The notes beneath the pieces were generated by a model, which saw nothing but the letters and a program-made list of their open reading frames with translations, did no database searches and had not been told where the DNA came from. A stretch of DNA of 64,000 nucleotides. Origin: CAVVDT01 sp963747005. Its GTDB lineage: Bacteria > Pseudomonadota > Alphaproteobacteria > Rhizobiales > Aestuariivirgaceae. Positions within the stretch are counted from its first letter, which is position 1, and every line of letters begins with the position of its first letter. Of this stretch, positions 49,487-57,853 are shown piece after piece. Location of the stretch: positions 248,001 through 312,000 of the forward strand of contig CAVVDT010000003.1 in the NCBI GenBank assembly GCA_963747005.1, in the 5' to 3' direction. A program made the position numbers and the translations under genes.

Positions 49487-50415
49487 GCCTGAAGCTGGTG
49501 TTCATGGGAACGCCGGACTTCGCCGTCCCGGTACTGGCGAGCCTCATCGACGCCGGACATTTCATCGCCGCCGTCTATGCCCAGCCCGCCCGCCAGGCCG
49601 GGCGCGGCCTTGCGGCTCGACCCACACCCGTCGCCCGCTTTGCCGTTGCCCATGAACTGGATGTCCTGACGCCCGTCAGCCTCAGGAGCCATGAAGAACA
49701 GGCCCGGCTGGCCTCATTCAAGGCCGACGCCGCGATCGTGGTGGCCTATGGCCTCATCCTTCCCCGAGCCGCGCTCGATGCCCCCCGCCTCGGCTGCTTC
49801 AACCTGCATGCCTCGCTCTTGCCGCGCTGGCGCGGCGCTGCCCCCATCCAGCGCGCCATCATGGCCGGCGACGCCGAGACCGGGGTGGCGGTGATGCGCA
49901 TGGATGAAGGCCTCGATACCGGACCGGTGTGCCTGGCCGGGATCGTGCCGATTGCAACCGGAACGACGGCAGGCGAACTGCATGACGATCTCAGTGCCAG
50001 AGGGGCCCGCCTCATGGTCGAGGCGATGGCCCGGCTCGAGGCCGGCACCCTCAAGTGCCGGGCGCAAGCCGCCGAAGGCATCACCTACGCCGCCAAGATC
50101 GACAAGAAAGAAGCCCACATCGACTTATCTGCGTCTGCCGGTGACGTGCTGGCACACATCCATGGCCTGTCGCCGTGGCCTGGCGCCTGGGCGTTGGTGC
50201 CGGTCGAAGGCCGGGCGGTCCGGGTGAAGATCCTCAAAGCCGAAGCGGCCGACGGTCATGGCCGGCCGGGCGAGGTGCTGGACGACCGCTTCGCCATCGC
50301 CTGCGGTTCCGGCGCCATCCGCCCCCTCGTGGTGCAGCGTGAAGGCAAGGGCCAGATGCGGCTCGATGATTTTCTGCGCGGCACGAGGCTGGAGCCGGGC
50401 AGCCTTCTGGCCTAA
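49483..50415 (+). CDS. fmt: Methionyl-tRNA formyltransferase
   Basis: It formylates initiator Met-tRNA using 10-formyl-tetrahydrofolate. The 310-residue protein starts LVFMGTPDFAVPVLASLI and has the catalytic block FNLHASLLPRWRGAAPIQRA, with the Asn-x-His and the SLLP folate motif, then the C-terminal tRNA-binding domain (AWALVPVEGRAVRVKILKA). Translation starts with GTG inside the def stop. It is not followed by truA here, unlike the common def-fmt-truA arrangement. Confidence 0.96.
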   Translation: MSLKLVFMGTPDFAVPVLASLIDAGHFIAAVYAQPARQAGRGLAARPTPVARFAVAHELDVLTPVSLRSHEEQARLASFKADAAIVVAYGLILPRAALDAPRLGCFNLHASLLPRWRGAAPIQRAIMAGDAETGVAVMRMDEGLDTGPVCLAGIVPIATGTTAGELHDDLSARGARLMVEAMARLEAGTLKCRAQAAEGITYAAKIDKKEAHIDLSASAGDVLAHIHGLSPWPGAWALVPVEGRAVRVKILKAEAADGHGRPGEVLDDRFAIACGSGAIRPLVVQREGKGQMRLDDFLRGTRLEPGSLLA

Positions 50416-50449
50416 GCTTTTTCCAATTCATCAAGGAGGAACAAGCCCT

Positions 50450-51466
50450 ATGTTCGAGACCACCACCGCCGGCAGCCTCCCCAAGCCGTTCTGGCTGGCC
50501 GAACCGGAAAAGCTGTGGCCGCGCTGGCGCTACGAGGGCGCCGATCTCGACCGCGCCAAGCGCGATGCCGCCCTGGTGTGGATCAAGGAGCAGGAGGATG
50601 CAGGTATCGACATCGTCACCGATGGCGAGCAGTTCCGCACCCATTTCGTGCACGGCTTCCTCGAGCACATCGACGGCATCGACTGGGCAAAGAAGACGAA
50701 GATGGGCATCCGCGACAATCGTTATGTTGTCGATGTCCCGACCGTGACGGCGCCGGTGTCACGCAAGCGCCCGGTGCATGGCGATGAGGTGAGGTTCACC
50801 CGCGCCCACACCAGGAAAAAGCTCAAGTTCACGCTGCCCGGGCCGATGACCATCTGCGACACCATTGCCGATGCTCACTACAACCAGCGCGCCGACATGG
50901 CGATGGCCTTTGCCGGCATCCTCAACGAGGAGGCGCGCGAGCTGGAGTCGATTGGCGTCGACGTCATCCAGTTCGATGAGCCGGCCTTCAACGCCTTCCT
51001 GAAGGAGGCCGCCGGCTGGGGCGTGGAAGCCCTCAATCGCGCCGTGGAGGGGCTCACCTGCAAGACCGCCGTCCACATCTGCTATGGCTACGGCATCAAG
51101 GCCAACATCGACTGGAAGAATTCTCTCGGCAGCGAATGGCGGCAATACGAGGCGTTCTTTCCCGCCCTCAACGCCAGCCGCATCGGCCAGGTGTCGCTCG
51201 AATGCGCCAACTCGCATGTGCCGCTGTCGATGATGGGCCTGTTGCCGGACAAGGACGTCATGGTCGGCGTTATCGATGTCGCCACCAACGACATCGAGAC
51301 GCCGGATCAGGTGGCCGCGACGATCAGGTCGGCGCTTGAATTCGTCGATGCCGAGCGCTTGATCCCCTGCACCAATTGCGGCATGGCGCCGTTGCCGCGT
51401 AGCGTTGCCTCGGGCAAGATCAAGGCACTCGCCGACGGCGCGGCGCTGGCCCGCACGCAAGTCTAG
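50450..51466 (+). CDS. Methionine synthase-like protein, MetE C-terminal core only
   Basis: A 338-residue protein equivalent to the catalytic half of cobalamin-independent methionine synthase. Zinc ligands appear in AVHICYGYG (His-x-Cys) and CTNCGMAPLPRSVA, with VIQFDEPAF and VSLECANSHVP supplying substrate residues. The N-terminal folate-binding duplicate of full MetE is absent, so the methyl donor may be something other than methyl-tetrahydrofolate polyglutamate, as in the known folate-independent core-MetE families. AAGGAGGA precedes the ATG. It lies 35 bp after fmt on the same strand and may share its transcript. Confidence 0.87.
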   Translation: MFETTTAGSLPKPFWLAEPEKLWPRWRYEGADLDRAKRDAALVWIKEQEDAGIDIVTDGEQFRTHFVHGFLEHIDGIDWAKKTKMGIRDNRYVVDVPTVTAPVSRKRPVHGDEVRFTRAHTRKKLKFTLPGPMTICDTIADAHYNQRADMAMAFAGILNEEARELESIGVDVIQFDEPAFNAFLKEAAGWGVEALNRAVEGLTCKTAVHICYGYGIKANIDWKNSLGSEWRQYEAFFPALNASRIGQVSLECANSHVPLSMMGLLPDKDVMVGVIDVATNDIETPDQVAATIRSALEFVDAERLIPCTNCGMAPLPRSVASGKIKALADGAALARTQV

Positions 51467-51595
51467 CTCTGACCCGGTCGTCCGTGAGCGTGATGTGGTG
51501 CGCGGGAATGCGCGACCTGTCGAGGACCTGTTTTGTGTGACCGTGCTAGGAGTGCAGAGGTGAGATCATCGATAGGCGCAAACGGGAGCGGTTGG

Positions 51596-52087
51596 ATGAT
51601 GAGACCTCGTCTAGAGGCCATCGTTTTGGTCCTATCCTATGTTGTCGCCGTCGCGCTGTTTTCGGCGCCAGCGTCAGCGCAGTCCGTTGTGGAAAAATTG
51701 ATCGCCGCAGAGAATCCTTGTGCCCCGCTCAAGAAGAAGACCTTCCTGGGAAAGGTGGGCATCGACAAGCTTAGGGGCGTGCATCTCGACCAGGCCGACA
51801 TCTTGCTGCAGGGCGACACGGTGAAGATCACCGTGAATGGCGAACTGGCGTGCGGGACCTCCAATCACTCGGTGGTCCAGGGTGATGCCTCGGCGTCGAT
51901 CACGGCGCTCGCGACGGCCGACATCGCCCAGTGCAACGTGACGTTGATGGACGTTTCGCTGGGGCATTTCGGCGGCGCCTTCGGCGACGTGATCGCAGCC
52001 TTGTCGCACAAGATCAAAGCCGGCCTGGAAAAGCGACTCAGCGCCGTGCTGATCGATGCCTGCCATCGCCTGCACAAGCTGCAATGA
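51596..52087 (+). CDS. Exported hypothetical protein
   Basis: A 163-residue protein with a signal peptide at about 1-29 ending APASAQ. The mature part is about 134 residues and has four cysteines (ENPCAPL, LACGTSN, AQCNVTL, DACHRL) that could form two disulfides. It looks like a beta-rich middle followed by a C-terminal amphipathic helix (IAALSHKIKAGLEKRLSAVL). I do not recognise the family. GGGAGCGG precedes two adjacent in-frame ATG codons (51596 and 51599). It converges with the sulfatase-like gene. Confidence 0.7.
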   Translation: MMRPRLEAIVLVLSYVVAVALFSAPASAQSVVEKLIAAENPCAPLKKKTFLGKVGIDKLRGVHLDQADILLQGDTVKITVNGELACGTSNHSVVQGDASASITALATADIAQCNVTLMDVSLGHFGGAFGDVIAALSHKIKAGLEKRLSAVLIDACHRLHKLQ

Positions 52088-52118
52088 TGGCTCGGCCCGC
52101 ATCAACGCGGCTTGCCCG

Positions 52119-53708
52119 CTAGCCCTTTTCGTCCCACCAGCCCACATAGATGCCGGCGCGCTCGGCGCTGCCCTCGGCCGCCCTGATCTCGTCGTCGCTG
52201 ACCGTGGTGCGGTGCTTGAGGGTGCGTGCCCAGTCGAACAGCTTGTCCTTCATCGTTGCGCGTACGCCTTCGAAAACCGCATCGCGGCCGAGGTCGTTCA
52301 CCTCGCCAGGGTCGGCGACAAGATCAAAAAGCTGCGGCGGGTAGCCCTCGTAGTAAACGTATTTCCATGTGCCGTCGCGCACCATCCAGATGCGGCAGTC
52401 CTTGGGATCGCGCCCCAGCGCATAGCCGGCATCGCGCATGGAATAGTCGCACTCGCTGAACACGCAGCCGCGCCATGGCCCCGCATTGCCTTCCAGAAGA
52501 GGCTTCAGCGAGCGGCCTTCGAGACGGTGGGGCTGCGGCTTGCCGCCGGCATAGTCGAGGAAGGTGGGGGCGAGGTCGATGGCCTCGATGAGGGCATCCG
52601 AGACGCTGCCGCGTGTTATGTCGGCGGCGGGCCGGGGATCGCGCACGATCAGCGGTACGCGCACCGAGCAGTCGTGCATCAGGTCCTTTTCGCCCAGCCA
52701 GTGATCGCCCATGTTGTCGCCGTGATCGGAGGTGAAGACGATGAGGGTATCGTCCCACAGCCCCGTCTCCTTCAGGAACGCGGTGAGCACCCCCACCTGG
52801 TCGTCGATCTGCTTGATGAGCCCCATGTAGGCCGGCAGGACGCGCTCGCGCACCTCGTCGCGGGCAAAGGCGAGGCTTTCGCGCTGTGCCATGAAGGCGG
52901 CATAAACCGGATGTGGATCGTGGCGCTCGGCTTGCGAGCGAACGGGGGCGAGAAAGTCCTGCCGCCCGTACATGTCGTGATAGGGCGCCGGCACGATATA
53001 GGGCCAGTGCGGCTTGATGTAGGAAAGATGCAGGCACCACGGCACATCGCCCACATCGCGCATGAAGTCCATGGCGCGGCGTGTCATGTAGGGGGTCTCG
53101 GAATGCTCCTCCGGCACCCGCGCCGGCAGGTTGGCATGTTTCAGGAACCAGCCCGACTTGACCTCGCCGGTTGCCGGATCGATGCCGGAATTGGCCCATT
53201 CATGCCAGGGATTTTCCGCCTCGAAGCCGTGCGCCCTCAAGTAACGGTCATAGGCCGGGTCCTTGCCATGATAGGGACCGTCGGGATGCAGACCGTCATC
53301 GCGCTCGAAGGCCTCGAAGCCGCATTCGCTGGTCCTGACGCCGATGATCGAATGGGGATCGATACCAAGACGCGCCATGCCTTTCCTGTCGGCGCGCATG
53401 TGGGTCTTGCCGGCGAGCACCGTGCGCCATCCAAGCGGGCGCAGGTAATCGCCCATGGTCATCTCGCCGATGCGCAGCGGAAAATTGTTCCAGGTGGAGC
53501 CGTGCGAGGAAACATAGCGGCCCGTGTAGGTGGACATGCGCGACGGCCCGCAGATCGGCGCCTGCACGAAAGCCTGTGCAAAGCGCATCCCCTCCCGCGC
53601 CAGTCCGTCGATGTGCGGGGTGGTGAGATGGGGATGGCCGGTGCAACCGAGATAGTCCCAGCGCAACTGGTCGCACATGATGAACAGAATGTGCCGCACA
53701 TCGCCCAT
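52119..53708 (-). CDS. Sulfatase-superfamily enzyme, phosphonate monoester hydrolase/phosphodiesterase-like
   Basis: A 529-residue alkaline-phosphatase-superfamily enzyme. APICGPSRMSTYTGR carries the C-x-P-x-R motif whose Cys becomes formylglycine. Metal ligands appear in IMCDQLRWDYLGC and FTSDHGDNMGDH. The YHDMYGRQDF, AYMGLIKQIDDQVG and EAIDLAPTFLDYAGG segments resemble rhizobial phosphonate monoester hydrolase more than classic arylsulfatases. It lacks a clear signal peptide, so it may be cytoplasmic. A GTG at 53774 would add 22 residues. It is the last gene of the sulfotransferase cluster and could hydrolyse a sulfate or phosphate diester made there. Confidence 0.88.
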   Translation of the reverse strand: MGDVRHILFIMCDQLRWDYLGCTGHPHLTTPHIDGLAREGMRFAQAFVQAPICGPSRMSTYTGRYVSSHGSTWNNFPLRIGEMTMGDYLRPLGWRTVLAGKTHMRADRKGMARLGIDPHSIIGVRTSECGFEAFERDDGLHPDGPYHGKDPAYDRYLRAHGFEAENPWHEWANSGIDPATGEVKSGWFLKHANLPARVPEEHSETPYMTRRAMDFMRDVGDVPWCLHLSYIKPHWPYIVPAPYHDMYGRQDFLAPVRSQAERHDPHPVYAAFMAQRESLAFARDEVRERVLPAYMGLIKQIDDQVGVLTAFLKETGLWDDTLIVFTSDHGDNMGDHWLGEKDLMHDCSVRVPLIVRDPRPAADITRGSVSDALIEAIDLAPTFLDYAGGKPQPHRLEGRSLKPLLEGNAGPWRGCVFSECDYSMRDAGYALGRDPKDCRIWMVRDGTWKYVYYEGYPPQLFDLVADPGEVNDLGRDAVFEGVRATMKDKLFDWARTLKHRTTVSDDEIRAAEGSAERAGIYVGWWDEKG

Positions 53709-53784
53709 GCTGATTTTCTCTTCATCACGCCGCATCTGCAAGGCCGGCAATTTCGCCGGCTTGTCCGTCGTCACGTCAGAAGCG

Positions 53785-54912
53785 CTACATCTCTACGGAC
53801 CGGGGCTGTGGCGCTGGCTCGGGTACGGCCTTTATGCTCAACACGATATGGGCTTTCTTGTTGGTCCCGTTCTGCCACAGGATTCGCACCGGCTTGCCCG
53901 CCCTGATCCGGACATCGTTTGCCGTGAAGCGGGCGTTTTTCGCATTTGGATTGCCCGGATGCCGTAACGCGACCTTCGGCGAGGGCCGCCAATTCAGCAT
54001 GGTGGTGCCGTGCGCATCCTGCAGCAACAACCGGCCCCTTTTGGAAATGTCCTGCCTCAGGACGACGACGCCCATCAATTCGTCCAGTCGACCCGAGTCC
54101 GGATCGGCCACGATCGGCTTTCGCAACCTGGCTTCGATCACGCCGTCGCACCGGTTCCTGATCTGCTTCACCTGCTGCACGGTGGCGGGGGCTTCCGTTC
54201 TTAGCCGGTTCCATTCCTCCACGGCGCTGCTGATGCTCAGCATCGGAAATGTCTGGTAGTCTTCCTTGTAATAATCCAGCAGCGTGTCGACCGACTGCTT
54301 GTTCAATATCTCAATGCCGATCTTCGGTCCCAATATCTGTTCGTGCGGAATGGCGGGCACGGAATCAAGGTCGATATCGATACCGCTGTTTTTCCAATGC
54401 TGAATGAGACTGTCGCGCAGTTTGCCCATGTCGCGGATATCGAATATTTGCGTATAGATGCTTGGGTCGCGGCCAAGAAAGCTGACCATCGGCAAGGTGT
54501 GATGGCGTATGGTTCGCACCGCGTCTTGATAGGTGTCCATGTTCTCTACAAGAATGTTGATTTCCGGGCTGGCCTTCAGTCCTCCGGTCAACAGCCGCCT
54601 GACGCCCTTGCGGGTGACATTCAGTTCGCCGTGACCCATGACGCGATTTCTGTAGGCGCTGACAAAGCGCTTTAGCGGGTCACGTACGACGCAGAACTTG
54701 AAGTAATCGTCGGGCGGATTGAACGCCGACAAATCGACATTCTCTACAATGTCGCTATTTTGGGTGAGAAACCACTGTCTGGGAGACGGAACAGGACCCG
54801 TTTTGACGAATTCGAATTGGTCCAATATCTCGTGAAGCCAAAGAAAAAGAGACGTGGTTCCCAGTTTTGGGGCCTGCTGGTAGGCGATCTTCAGGGGGTG
54901 GATTATGATCAC
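53785..54912 (-). CDS. Sulfotransferase with C-terminal accessory domain (type A)
   Basis: A 375-residue predicted PAPS-dependent sulfotransferase. IAYQQAPKLGTTSLFLWL is the 5'-phosphosulfate loop (PKLGTTS) and FCVVRDPLKRFVSAYRNRV the 3'-phosphate motif (RDP-x-x-R-x-x-S). From about residue 275 it carries an extra domain ending near 362: LMGVVVLRQDI, WRPSPKVALRHPGNPNAKNA then RFTANDVRIRAGK. The same domain ends the neighbour at 55,054-56,118 and the methyltransferase at 57 kb. Translation probably starts at GTG (54912). The acceptor is unknown, but the glycosyltransferase neighbour suggests a carbohydrate. Confidence 0.82.
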   Translation of the reverse strand: MIIIHPLKIAYQQAPKLGTTSLFLWLHEILDQFEFVKTGPVPSPRQWFLTQNSDIVENVDLSAFNPPDDYFKFCVVRDPLKRFVSAYRNRVMGHGELNVTRKGVRRLLTGGLKASPEINILVENMDTYQDAVRTIRHHTLPMVSFLGRDPSIYTQIFDIRDMGKLRDSLIQHWKNSGIDIDLDSVPAIPHEQILGPKIGIEILNKQSVDTLLDYYKEDYQTFPMLSISSAVEEWNRLRTEAPATVQQVKQIRNRCDGVIEARLRKPIVADPDSGRLDELMGVVVLRQDISKRGRLLLQDAHGTTMLNWRPSPKVALRHPGNPNAKNARFTANDVRIRAGKPVRILWQNGTNKKAHIVLSIKAVPEPAPQPRSVEM

Positions 54913-55053
54913 AATTCTTATTCCGTGCAGAAATTTGACTTATCGCCGTGATTCAAGTTTCGCTCGTTTTGCTTCGCCATTGCGAGGGGCTGCGGCGTTC
55001 AGTGGCGCGCACAAGAGGGACCGGACATTCTGGCGCAAGCCGGCTTTGGATTG

Positions 55054-56118
55054 TCACAGTGCAATGCTGAAAACCGTCGCCGGATCATCCGCACCCACAT
55101 CGATCTGCACGTTCACGGTCTCGCCGGCCTTGATACTGACGCCACTGATCAGAAAGCGCGCATTGGCGGCCTTCGGATTGTCCGGATATGTCCGGCCGTA
55201 TTTGGGTGACGGCAGTCCGGTCTGAACGACCGGTTCGGTATTGCTGCCGTTGACGGAGAGGTCGCCGGCAGCGTCAGTGCCTGGTTCCAGCAAGACAATG
55301 CCGCCGACCTCGAACCGCATGTCATCGTGCAACTCGCTGGGGAGATTGTCGATATGGACGAGGTGCACGCCCGCCGGCTTGAAATGGTGCACCTCGAAAT
55401 TGCGGGCATCGCGTCGCTGCACATTGGTCAGGTGTTTGGCGTGGCCGGCATAGCTGTGTTCTCGCGACATGACTTCGCGTACGCACATCTCATCATACTC
55501 CGCGCCCAGGAATGCAAAGAGAGAAGTCAGCCGTTCGCCGCGGGCGAGGATATCCTCATAGTCGAGCCAGAAGCAATCGGGTCGGCCATCCGACCATTCG
55601 CGGGCGTTGCGCTCCAATGTCGTCAGTTCTTCCAGGACCTTCCACTTCTTGGTGGTGCGCCACCAGGCGCTGTTGGCGACGTCCTCATGGTTGCGGGTGA
55701 GGAACGTGAAGCCCGGATTGGGCAGAAGCCGCGACATGAAATCCAGAAACGCTGGCAATTCATGCTCTTCGACGGCCCGCAACTCATTGGGCGTATAGCG
55801 TATTTCCTTGAAGCCCCAACACTTCACGCCGACGTCTTCGGCGGGCACCAGCTGGTGCTTCAACAGGTGGCGTGCATCCTCCAGGAAGGCATGTTCGTCC
55901 AGCTTGTCTGCGCCATAGAAGGCAAATGAAGAATTGTTGACGCTCCTGCCATGTGTGGCCTTCGTTTCGGCCAGAGCCTTATAAGCCGCGTACAAGCCGG
56001 TGCACAAACCCATGTTCTCACCCCGGATCAACAGGCCGGGAGCAGTATTCAGAACACCCATGAGCAGGGTTGATCCCGATCGACCATAAGTGACGATGGC
56101 TATGCTGTCGAAATTCAA
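55054..56118 (-). CDS. Sulfotransferase with C-terminal accessory domain (type B)
   Basis: A 354-residue sulfotransferase of a different subfamily from its neighbours. IAIVTYGRSGSTLLMGVLN is the PAPS 5' loop (GRSGST) and FTFLTRNHEDVANSAWW the 3' region. VGVKCWGFKEIRYTP is an acceptor-side motif seen in Stf0/Sulfotransfer_3-like enzymes. From about residue 269 the shared accessory domain follows (VGGIVLLEPG, LPSPKYGRTYPDNPKAANAR then FLISGVSIKAGE). The ATG overlaps the preceding sulfotransferase stop by 4 bp, so the two are coupled. Confidence 0.82.
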   Translation of the reverse strand: MNFDSIAIVTYGRSGSTLLMGVLNTAPGLLIRGENMGLCTGLYAAYKALAETKATHGRSVNNSSFAFYGADKLDEHAFLEDARHLLKHQLVPAEDVGVKCWGFKEIRYTPNELRAVEEHELPAFLDFMSRLLPNPGFTFLTRNHEDVANSAWWRTTKKWKVLEELTTLERNAREWSDGRPDCFWLDYEDILARGERLTSLFAFLGAEYDEMCVREVMSREHSYAGHAKHLTNVQRRDARNFEVHHFKPAGVHLVHIDNLPSELHDDMRFEVGGIVLLEPGTDAAGDLSVNGSNTEPVVQTGLPSPKYGRTYPDNPKAANARFLISGVSIKAGETVNVQIDVGADDPATVFSIAL

Positions 56119-56759
56119 GCGCTCCCCCCGACCTTGGTGCCAGCAGTGTCCAGCTTGTCGCGCCAGTGCTGCTCCCAGAATCGATATAATTCCATATCTT
56201 CCGCGTAATGTCCCCTGATCTCTGCGCTCAGTTGCCCCGCTATTTCAGAAGTCGTCATATTGCCGGGGCTCTTGTTCGCCCACGGCAGCGTCGCGACCTC
56301 GATCCGGAGTTTGTCAAGAACTTTCGGCATGGCTTCAGCCAATGATTCCAATGGAATCAACACATCCATCCCGCAGGTTCCGTTATCCGTGGCAAAGATC
56401 CGGCTTTGAGAGCGGTGCTTGACCCAATTTTTTCCGCTGTGCCACCAATCTGTGAAATCTGTCCCGGCGGGCAAAGGATTATCGACTTTCGGATTATCAA
56501 GTAAGTAATTAAACCAGCTTCGAACCCAGTCGAGCGGATCTCTTATAATTCCAAATTTGAAAAACGTATCTGGTTCGAGTCCAGATTTCGAAAATATAAA
56601 ATCATATTCCTGAAGAATTTCAGAATATGGTATGTGCTTGCGTTTGGGCGACCCACCACGATTGATCTCAGCGTGGTTGATCAGTGCTCTTTCGATCGAG
56701 CTGGACGCTGTTTTCGAATTGCAAACAAAAATAAATCGTTTCTTGACGCTTATCAACAT
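56115..56759 (-). CDS. Sulfotransferase family protein (short)
   Basis: A 214-residue protein. KRFIFVCNSKTASSSIERAL is the 5'-phosphosulfate loop (NSKTASSSIE), and FGIIRDPLDWVRSWFNYLL the 3'-phosphate motif (RDPLDWVRSW). It resembles the Sulfotransfer_2-like group annotated in surface-polysaccharide clusters. The ATG at 56759 is preferred; a TTG at 56825 would add 22 residues. It lacks the C-terminal domain shared by its neighbours. Its AT-rich codon use suggests transfer. The stop overlaps the next sulfotransferase start. Confidence 0.78.
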   Translation of the reverse strand: MLISVKKRFIFVCNSKTASSSIERALINHAEINRGGSPKRKHIPYSEILQEYDFIFSKSGLEPDTFFKFGIIRDPLDWVRSWFNYLLDNPKVDNPLPAGTDFTDWWHSGKNWVKHRSQSRIFATDNGTCGMDVLIPLESLAEAMPKVLDKLRIEVATLPWANKSPGNMTTSEIAGQLSAEIRGHYAEDMELYRFWEQHWRDKLDTAGTKVGGSA

Positions 56760-56898
56760 CGCAAATTTCTCACAAGAACGAAAGGTTTCTTTGCAAGGCA
56801 AAATTCTCCAAAGTTCAATATTCAAAATTGTAAATGGTGAATTGCAGTTCGGGGTGGCCGGTTTCTATTGTAGAATATATTGTCACTACCGCGCAGTG

Positions 56899-57112
56899 CT
56901 ACATTGAGAATGACCAAAGTATAACTTCACCGCCGTCATGATGAATAATCACTTTCGCATCAGTCGCTTCGTTGCTTGCCGCGATGTCGGCCTTGAACCT
57001 GGCGCGCGCCGCATTGGCCCGCCCCATATATTTCTTTGCTGCCCAAGGGCTTTCAATTCCCCAGTGGATCGATATATCGCCTTTGCCTGAACGCAGCAAC
57101 AATTCACAGCCC
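56899..57112 (-). pseudogene. Out-of-frame tail of the neighbouring methyltransferase (shared accessory domain)
   Basis: The minus-strand sequence after the methyltransferase stop encodes, in another frame, ELLLRSGKGDISIHWGIESP, AKKYMGRANAARARFKADIA and KVIIHHDGGEVILWSF. This aligns with the end of the accessory domain of both neighbouring sulfotransferases. The first part of the domain (LRGAVVLAEVSASG) is the last in-frame part of the methyltransferase. Removing one G from the GGG at 57112-57110 (minus strand) would join the two. So the gene carries a +1 frameshift or the assembly has an error. Confidence 0.75.
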
Positions 57113-57853
57113 GCTGGCGCTGACTTCAGCAAGCACCACAGCCCCGCGAAGCGATACGCTCTTGGTCGTTCCATCGGATTTCGGTGTCAGGTCCAGGTCT
57201 GCCATCAACACCCAAGGCGGCAGGGCATGCTGTTTGAATCCATGGAGCATTTGGGTGCGTCTGATCGCCCATTGTGCCGCTGGCCCGGCGGCGACGATCT
57301 CGTAGGGCTGTTCCCGAACGAAGTCCCGGACCGCGCGAAATACCCCGTGATGCATATGATCTGGATTGGGGTGCCAGTCATCACCCAATATGACACCGTC
57401 AGGTTTCAATCTTCTGTCAATTCCCCGTAATTCATTCAGAGTGTCATTATATTTGTGTGACGTATCCAGGTATACCCAGTCGAATTGCTGCTCTGTGCGG
57501 TCCAAGAAAGGAACGGAGTAATCCTCAACAATATTTATATCGATATGATTTCGAAATTTTGCAACTCGCTCCGCGACTTCATCGTATGCTTGTTGGGTTG
57601 TCAGCGTATCAAAATTTGTATATTGGGAATTTTTACCCCACCCGAAAGTGTGCCCGATTTTAGTCCATGGGTCCACCAGATACAATTTCGCCGGCTTTAG
57701 CGTCTCGGCCAGAACGGCGGAGAAGTGGCCTCTAAAGACACCCAATTCCGCACCCACGCCGCTTTTGGCGGCATAGTTGAGTATCCATGTGCGGTTTTCC
57801 AGGCGCTTGATTTCACCCTCTGGAAATGGAACGCTTTGCGTACTGGGGGGCAT
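57104..57853 (-). CDS. Class I SAM methyltransferase (Methyltransf_24-like), 3' end frameshifted
   Basis: 249 residues as read. The Rossmann core has GVGAELGVFRGHFSAVLAET (motif I), LYLVDPWTK, FDWVYLDTSHKYNDTLNEL (acidic residue and metal-type motif) and LKPDGVILGDDWHP. This pattern fits the group that includes sugar O-methyltransferases of antibiotic and polysaccharide pathways. AAGGAG precedes the ATG, which overlaps the stop of the small upstream ORF (TGATG). The intact protein probably continued about 70 residues into the accessory domain found in the sulfotransferases. As written it ends ASGL at a premature TGA. Confidence 0.8.
   Translation of the reverse strand: MPPSTQSVPFPEGEIKRLENRTWILNYAAKSGVGAELGVFRGHFSAVLAETLKPAKLYLVDPWTKIGHTFGWGKNSQYTNFDTLTTQQAYDEVAERVAKFRNHIDINIVEDYSVPFLDRTEQQFDWVYLDTSHKYNDTLNELRGIDRRLKPDGVILGDDWHPNPDHMHHGVFRAVRDFVREQPYEIVAAGPAAQWAIRRTQMLHGFKQHALPPWVLMADLDLTPKSDGTTKSVSLRGAVVLAEVSASGL

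Noticed and set aside
52056..53906. 616-codon plus-strand frame antisense to the sulfatase-like gene
   Set aside because: The opposite strand has all sulfatase-superfamily motifs in order; this frame has none of its own.
57104..57115. Programmed ribosomal frameshift in the methyltransferase
   Set aside because: No slippery heptamer or downstream pseudoknot is apparent; a simple one-base insertion or sequencing error explains it better.
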